From Winogradskyella sp. (GTDB lineage: Bacteria; Bacteroidota; Bacteroidia; Flavobacteriales; Flavobacteriaceae): a stretch of 64,000 nt of DNA. Each line of letters begins with the position of its first letter. Within the stretch, counting starts at the first letter, position 1. The stretch covers positions 1 through 64,000 of the forward strand of contig JASBSA010000099.1 of assembly GCA_030149175.1 (NCBI GenBank), in the 5' to 3' direction. The position numbers and the translations under genes are program-made. Below are positions 59,575 through 64,000 of the stretch, one piece after another. The notes beneath the pieces were generated by a model. It saw only the letters and a program-made list of their open reading frames with translations. It did not search any database and was not told the origin of the DNA.

Positions 59575-62085
59575 CTAAAAATAAAACCCGAAACTACCTG
59601 TAATACCAAAGCGTCTAGCATCAGGATTATCCAGATAGTTTCCTCTAAAATTGAAATCTATTCTTAAGATTTTGAAAATATTGGCCACACCTACACTATA
59701 CTCATAATACATGCGAGTATCTGGTGCTATAAGGGGAAATTCTAAAGGGTTTCCTGTAGTACTTAATGCTATATTTTCATCAGACAATTCACCCCAAACA
59801 CCACGCAAACCAACAATAGCCCTAAGATTGTACTTCTTTAGAAATGGAATACGAGAGAATAAACGACCATTAAAATTATGTTCTAAATGTACCGACGTAT
59901 AGGTATCTGTTACAAACTCATAAAAATCGAGTTGAGAGAATGTATTGTAAATTGAAAAATAGGTTTGATTACCTGGTACAACACTAAGTAGCCCTAATGG
60001 GACTTCACCAAACGTTTTACCAGCTTCGATAGAGGTTACCAAACGCCCAAAACCACCAACTTGCCATGGTTGTATGTAAGAAAACTGAACTTTAGTATAA
60101 TCAAAATCACTATCAAACCAATTGCGATCTCCACGAGTAACCTGAGCAAAAAGGGTTGCAAAGTCATCATTTTTATTTTTGCGCTCTACTCCAAAACCTG
60201 TCATTTGTCGTTTTGGAAAATAGGACAGTGCCAGTCGACTTTCAAACTGTTTAATTTCTGAAGAAACACCAGTGGCTGACTCCAAATCATTATAATCTAA
60301 ACTAAATGTTGGAGATGCCGATCTTAAAGATCTAAAGCTCCCATCTAAACGGATTTCAAAATTTCTTAGCGGCTCTATTGAAAATCCCAGATTGGTTAAG
60401 TTAATGTTGGTAAGTTTATCATTGGCTCCTGCTGTGAATACTGCGTTTGAAGCTAAACTTCTTCCTAAAACATCTGTAGAACTTGTTAGACTTGCACCGA
60501 TTTGCTCTATATCTCTTCTGTTACCACCAAAAATGGTTAGTCGACTTCGTTTATCTAAAAGCCACTTTCCTGAAATTCCGTATTTAAATTTATCATCTCT
60601 AAAACCATAAGCCAAAAAACCTTCTAATCTCCAAAGATCATTTGGACCAAAGTATGTACGACCACCCGTTCTAAGACGTAAGCCTTCTACTTCATTAAAA
60701 CCGAATGTTGAAAATATTGGACCATAATCAAAGTTGATACTTGGAAATTCTACATACCCTGAAGCCAATATGCTTCCTAGATTATAAAGTCGTTTGAATT
60801 TCTTTACAGTTTTTAAAGTGTCTAGCATTTTATAAACGCCTTTTTCATCTTTATTAAGTGCCTCTAGCCTGTTCTTTTCCCAAAAGTCATCTTCTCTATT
60901 ATAAATGTCTTCATCATAGCTATAAACCACCTTATCATAGAACTTTTCATCCTTTGGTTGGTTAAATTTATAATTATCATATAACGTAGTTCGTTTACCG
61001 TAAACTCCACGTGATTTTTCTTTTTTATTCAATGCAAAGTCAGATAAAAAATAATCGCGTTTTATGAGGAATACCGAATCATTAAGCACTTCAAACTCTT
61101 GCTCTATGTAGATTTCTTTTACCCAATTGATATTGGCACTTTTGGATGCTTGAAGATTTATTTCTTTAATAGCATAGGTTGAGTCATTGACCCAAAAATC
61201 TCCTTTAAAAGTCAGTTCATTTTTTCGCCTTGGGTAGTAAATAATGTTATAACACCACTTGTTATCTATATAAGCACTGTCTGAAAGTACATAATTATAC
61301 GTTTGAATTCCTGTACGACTCAACGGACTTACAAAACTCTTATCAAAAAATTTTAAGTAGTTATTATAAATATTGTAATCAGAGTACAAGTCGTCAATAA
61401 AATCTATAATAACTTGGTTATTGCTGAATCCAGAGTTTTTATTCCCTACTAAATCTTCTCGCTTTTCATTAATGATATTATCACCATATACCTTCTTTAC
61501 AGACTCGTTTAGGAAAATTGGCAGATAGGTTTTACCCGTTACTGAAGATGTGTCAACCTCTTCAAAAACAAATTCCATTCCCTTAAACAGTTTGCTTTTT
61601 ATTAGCGAACTATCTATGGTATTAAGATCAAACTCTACTTTTTCGTATTGGTCGTATTCGTATTGGTCAAATTGGTTAAGACCATTTTGTCTTTTGCGTT
61701 CCCAGATTTTTTTTAGAATTCGTATTGCAGGGTTTTCTGAGGCCTTTTTTGACTGCTTACCACTAACGATTACAACTTCCTTCAATGACTCAGCCTCTTC
61801 TTTGAGCACAAATCTTAAATCGTAATTTACTCTTTTTGAAAGTGGATATTCTAAAACCTCATAACCGACAAAAGAGACTGTTAATGCATTCCAAGTCTCA
61901 TCAGATTCTAAATAAAATCTACCTTCCTCATTTGTTATAGTACCTTCTGTCGATCCTTTAAAAACGACATTTGCGAACGGAATCGGATCATCGTTTACAT
62001 CATACACATAACCACTTACTTTTGTTTGTGAAAAAACAGAGGTTAAGGCAATAGAGAATAGGGCTAAAAATAGTTTTAACTTCAT
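59575..62085 (-). CDS. DUF5686/carboxypeptidase-regulatory-like outer-membrane protein
   Basis: An 836-residue protein with a signal peptide. Residues about 20-105 form a carboxypeptidase-regulatory-like domain (KVSGYVYDVNDDPIPFANVVFKG, TITNEEGRFYLES). The remainder, with YYPRRKNELTFKGDFWVNDSTYAIKEINLQ and a beta-barrel C-terminus, matches DUF5686. The family is common in Bacteroidota outer membranes, with no known function. It lies downstream of pdhB but a strong terminator separates them. Confidence 0.85.
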   Translation of the reverse strand: MKLKLFLALFSIALTSVFSQTKVSGYVYDVNDDPIPFANVVFKGSTEGTITNEEGRFYLESDETWNALTVSFVGYEVLEYPLSKRVNYDLRFVLKEEAESLKEVVIVSGKQSKKASENPAIRILKKIWERKRQNGLNQFDQYEYDQYEKVEFDLNTIDSSLIKSKLFKGMEFVFEEVDTSSVTGKTYLPIFLNESVKKVYGDNIINEKREDLVGNKNSGFSNNQVIIDFIDDLYSDYNIYNNYLKFFDKSFVSPLSRTGIQTYNYVLSDSAYIDNKWCYNIIYYPRRKNELTFKGDFWVNDSTYAIKEINLQASKSANINWVKEIYIEQEFEVLNDSVFLIKRDYFLSDFALNKKEKSRGVYGKRTTLYDNYKFNQPKDEKFYDKVVYSYDEDIYNREDDFWEKNRLEALNKDEKGVYKMLDTLKTVKKFKRLYNLGSILASGYVEFPSINFDYGPIFSTFGFNEVEGLRLRTGGRTYFGPNDLWRLEGFLAYGFRDDKFKYGISGKWLLDKRSRLTIFGGNRRDIEQIGASLTSSTDVLGRSLASNAVFTAGANDKLTNINLTNLGFSIEPLRNFEIRLDGSFRSLRSASPTFSLDYNDLESATGVSSEIKQFESRLALSYFPKRQMTGFGVERKNKNDDFATLFAQVTRGDRNWFDSDFDYTKVQFSYIQPWQVGGFGRLVTSIEAGKTFGEVPLGLLSVVPGNQTYFSIYNTFSQLDFYEFVTDTYTSVHLEHNFNGRLFSRIPFLKKYNLRAIVGLRGVWGELSDENIALSTTGNPLEFPLIAPDTRMYYEYSVGVANIFKILRIDFNFRGNYLDNPDARRFGITGSFGFYF

Positions 62086-62096
62086 ATTTAAAAAAC

Positions 62097-62149
62097 AAAC
62101 TTCATCAACAACCGTGCTAAAATTGTTTTTTTGGTTGTTGATGAAGTTT
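62097..62149 (-). terminator. Long-stem terminator of pdhB
   Basis: AAACTTCATCAACAACC (62097-62113) is the exact complement of GGTTGTTGATGAAGTTT (62133-62149), a 17-bp stem with a 19-base loop followed on the minus strand by GTTTTTT. Confidence 0.75.
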
Positions 62150-62175
62150 ATAAAACGCAGAAAACTACGATTTAT

Positions 62176-63153
62176 TTATTTATACATTACTTTTTTCACC
62201 GCTTTTACCACGTCATCGCTATTAGGCAACCACTCTTCTAAAAGTACTGGTGAATATGGTGCAGGTGTATCTGCTGTGTTAATTTTTACAACTGGTGCAT
62301 CAAGGTAATCAAATGCTTCAGATTGTACTAAGTATGTAATTTCTGTTGCTACATTACCAAACGGCCAAGCTTCTTCTAATACTACGAGACGATTAGTTTT
62401 TTTAACGGAATTAACAATCGCTTTTCTATCCATAGGTCGTACCGTACGCAAATCTATAATCTCACAAGAGATACCTTCTTTCTCTAGTTCATCAGCGGCT
62501 TTATAGGCTTCCTTTATGATTTTACCAAAGGATACTATAGTGACATCTGTACCTTCACGTTTTATATCCGCAACTCCCAATGGAATAGTATATTCACCTT
62601 CCGGAACTTCTCCTTTATCTCCATACATCTGCTCGCTTTCCATAAAAATAACAGGATCGTCATCTCTAATTGCAGATTTCAGAAGCCCTTTGGCATCATA
62701 GGGATTAGATGGTACGACCACCTTAAGCCCTGGTGTATTGGCAAACCAACTTTCAAACGCTTGCGAGTGTGTTGCTGCTAGCTGACCTGCAGATGCTGTT
62801 GGTCCTCTAAAAACAATCGGACATTTAAATTGCCCTCCAGACATTTGTCTAATTTTTGCTGCATTATTTATAATCTGATCAATACCAACTAAAGAGAAGT
62901 TAAATGTCATATACTCCACTATTGGGCGATTACCAGTCATTGTAGAACCTATGGCTATACCTGCAAAACCAAGCTCAGCAATAGGTGTATCAATAACACG
63001 TTTTGGTCCAAACTCATCTAACATACCTTTAGATGCTTTATACGCACCATTATATTCTGCAACCTCTTCACCCATAAGATAAATACTTTCATCTCTGCGC
63101 ATTTCTTCGCTCATGGCTTCAGCGATAGCTTCTCTAAATTGAATTGTCTTCAT
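62176..63153 (-). CDS. pdhB: Pyruvate dehydrogenase E1 component, beta subunit
   Basis: A 325-residue transketolase-like subunit. FREAIAEAMSEEMRRDESIYLMGEEVAEYNGAYKASKGM, RVIDTPIAELGFAGIAIGSTMTG, RGPTASAGQLAATHSQAFESW and VVLEEAWPFGNVATEI are typical of PdhB. The alpha subunit is not within the window. It pairs with PdhA to decarboxylate pyruvate using thiamine diphosphate. Confidence 0.95.
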   Translation of the reverse strand: MKTIQFREAIAEAMSEEMRRDESIYLMGEEVAEYNGAYKASKGMLDEFGPKRVIDTPIAELGFAGIAIGSTMTGNRPIVEYMTFNFSLVGIDQIINNAAKIRQMSGGQFKCPIVFRGPTASAGQLAATHSQAFESWFANTPGLKVVVPSNPYDAKGLLKSAIRDDDPVIFMESEQMYGDKGEVPEGEYTIPLGVADIKREGTDVTIVSFGKIIKEAYKAADELEKEGISCEIIDLRTVRPMDRKAIVNSVKKTNRLVVLEEAWPFGNVATEITYLVQSEAFDYLDAPVVKINTADTPAPYSPVLLEEWLPNSDDVVKAVKKVMYK

Positions 63154-63222
63154 TATTCTGTTTTTAAACGAATAGCAAAAATAGCAATAAATGAAAAATT
63201 AAATAAATCAAATTTCTTTAAA

Positions 63223-63246
63223 ATTTACTATGCGTGCATAGTAAAT
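63223..63246. promoter_or_regulatory. Palindrome between pdhB and etfB
   Basis: Two 11-bp arms, ATTTACTATGC and its exact complement GCATAGTAAAT, are separated by GT. The site ends 17 bases before a TACCTTCG box and so overlaps the -33 region of etfB. Such ATGC-GCAT palindromes resemble MarR-family operators; no regulator is in the window. Confidence 0.55.
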
Positions 63247-63263
63247 ATTCGAAATAAAATTTT

Positions 63264-63271
63264 TACCTTCG
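63264..63271 (+). promoter_or_regulatory. Candidate -7 box of etfB
   Basis: TACCTTCG differs by one base from TAnnTTTG. About 93 bases of leader separate it from the etfB ATG. Confidence 0.35.
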
Positions 63272-63363
63272 TAACCTCAATTTTTTGAAGTTTTACAAAT
63301 AATTAACGAAATCGTTTTAGTAGAATTTCTCACAAGTAATGTAAACTTAAATAAGATATAAGT

Positions 63364-64000
63364 ATGAAGATTTTAGTATGTATTAGCCATGTACCTGATA
63401 CAACTTCCAAAATTAATTTTACAGACGGAGATACCAAGTTTGATACTAATGGCGTTCAGTTTGTCATCAATCCTAATGACGAGTTTGGTTTAACCAGAGC
63501 CATGTGGTTTAAGGAAAAGCAAGATGCTAGCGTAGATGTTGTAAACGTAGGTGGTGCGGAAACAGAGCCTACACTAAGAAAAGCATTAGCAATTGGTGCC
63601 GATACAGCTATAAGAGTTAACACTGAAGCCACAGATGGATTTTCTGTAGCAAAGCAATTAGCAAAAGTGGTTAATGATGGTGGTTACGATTTGGTTATAG
63701 CTGGAAGAGAATCTATAGATTACAATGGCGGCATGGTTCCTGGTATGCTAGCAGCTATGACTGGTGCCAATTTTGTAACTAACTGTATATCTCTAGAAAT
63801 TGACGGTACAAGTGCAAAAGCAGTAAGAGAGATTGATGGAGGTAAAGAAACTGTAAGTACGTCGCTACCGTTAGTTATCGCAGGGCAAAAAGGTATTGTT
63901 GAAGAAAGTGATCTTCGCATACCTAACATGAGAGGTATTATGATGGCTCGTAAAAAACCCTTAAATGTAGTTGAACCAATAGATGTTACTTCAGAAACTA
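63364..64000 (+). CDS. etfB: Electron transfer flavoprotein beta subunit, N-terminal part
   Basis: The ATG at 63364 opens a frame that runs to the right edge (212 codons seen). It reads MKILVCISHVPDTTSKINF, INPNDEFGLTRAMW, VVNVGGAETEPTLRKALAIGAD, YDLVIAGRESIDYNGGMVPGMLAAM, STSLPLVIAGQKG and RIPNMRGIMMARKKPL, the typical EtfB order. EtfB, with EtfA, accepts electrons from acyl-CoA dehydrogenases. The start is chosen for its family match and the absence of an earlier ATG. Confidence 0.95.
   Translation, partial: MKILVCISHVPDTTSKINFTDGDTKFDTNGVQFVINPNDEFGLTRAMWFKEKQDASVDVVNVGGAETEPTLRKALAIGADTAIRVNTEATDGFSVAKQLAKVVNDGGYDLVIAGRESIDYNGGMVPGMLAAMTGANFVTNCISLEIDGTSAKAVREIDGGKETVSTSLPLVIAGQKGIVEESDLRIPNMRGIMMARKKPLNVVEPIDVTSET

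Noticed and set aside
1-64000. tRNA, rRNA, CRISPR arrays, insertion sequences, prophage
   Set aside because: No cloverleaf-like sequence, regular spacer array, transposase or phage gene was seen on either strand; a dedicated search could still find a weak case.

Overview
The window is from a low-GC member of the Bacteroidota, most likely the Flavobacteriaceae. The support is gliding-motility genes (gldA, gldB, gldC), a protein with a type IX secretion C-terminus, GLPGLI-family proteins, a flavobacterial DnaG primase, Bacteroidota-type promoter boxes (TTTG and TAnnTTTG) and families of short hairpin repeats between genes. Genus cannot be fixed from sequence alone; a marine flavobacterium is a reasonable guess. 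No tRNA, rRNA, CRISPR array, insertion sequence or prophage was recognised.

Layout. 1-5933: the left edge cuts the first codons of a PLP-dependent dehydratase, followed by a phenylacetate-catabolism operon on the minus strand (tetR-type regulator, paaE, paaA, paaB, paaC, paaD, a VOC protein, paaG) with a palindromic operator before paaE. 5982-9743: rhodanese, DUF4230 protein, amidohydrolase lipoprotein and a secreted protein. 9763-14670: gldC-gldB, nadE, an atypical NarL-type regulator and dnaG. 14671-19730: a decayed intergenic stretch, a serine hydrolase, a DUF6624-like lipoprotein, and an ECF sigma/anti-sigma/outer-membrane operon with an ECF-type promoter. 19967-28368: arylsulfotransferase-like lipoprotein, polyprenyl synthase, T9SS cargo, rlmN, queA, aroA, a MazG-like protein and dtd. 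28365-33873: rsgA and the operon pheA-aminotransferase-tyrA-DAHP synthase/chorismate mutase. 34150-37272: gldA and envelope genes. 37352-42861: methionine genes (metY-metX-hom) divergent from metK. 43013-53828: Ig-like/carboxypeptidase-regulatory lipoproteins, then an outer-membrane receptor, three tandem GLPGLI proteins and a small secreted protein divergent from a histidine kinase/response regulator pair. 53986-63153: deoxynucleoside kinase, App1-like phosphatase, membrane and soluble pyrophosphatases, DUF5686 protein and pdhB. 63364 to the right edge: start of etfB.

Main regulatory discoveries. (1) A transcription attenuator precedes pheA: a 22-codon leader ORF with a YYNWFYFFF run, an antiterminator segment at its stop codon and a terminator hairpin touching the pheA start. 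(2) The gap between metY and metK carries a SAM-I riboswitch on the minus strand and a SAM-II-like pseudoknot element on the plus strand, so both SAM production and methionine synthesis appear RNA-controlled by different riboswitch classes. (3) Three GTTAAC direct repeats at exact 10-bp spacing lie between the GLPGLI operon and its histidine kinase/response regulator, marking a probable uncharacterised envelope-response system. (4) Short repeat families that fill intergenic gaps also occur in frame inside paaA, paaD and twice in aroA, where they encode short peptide insertions.
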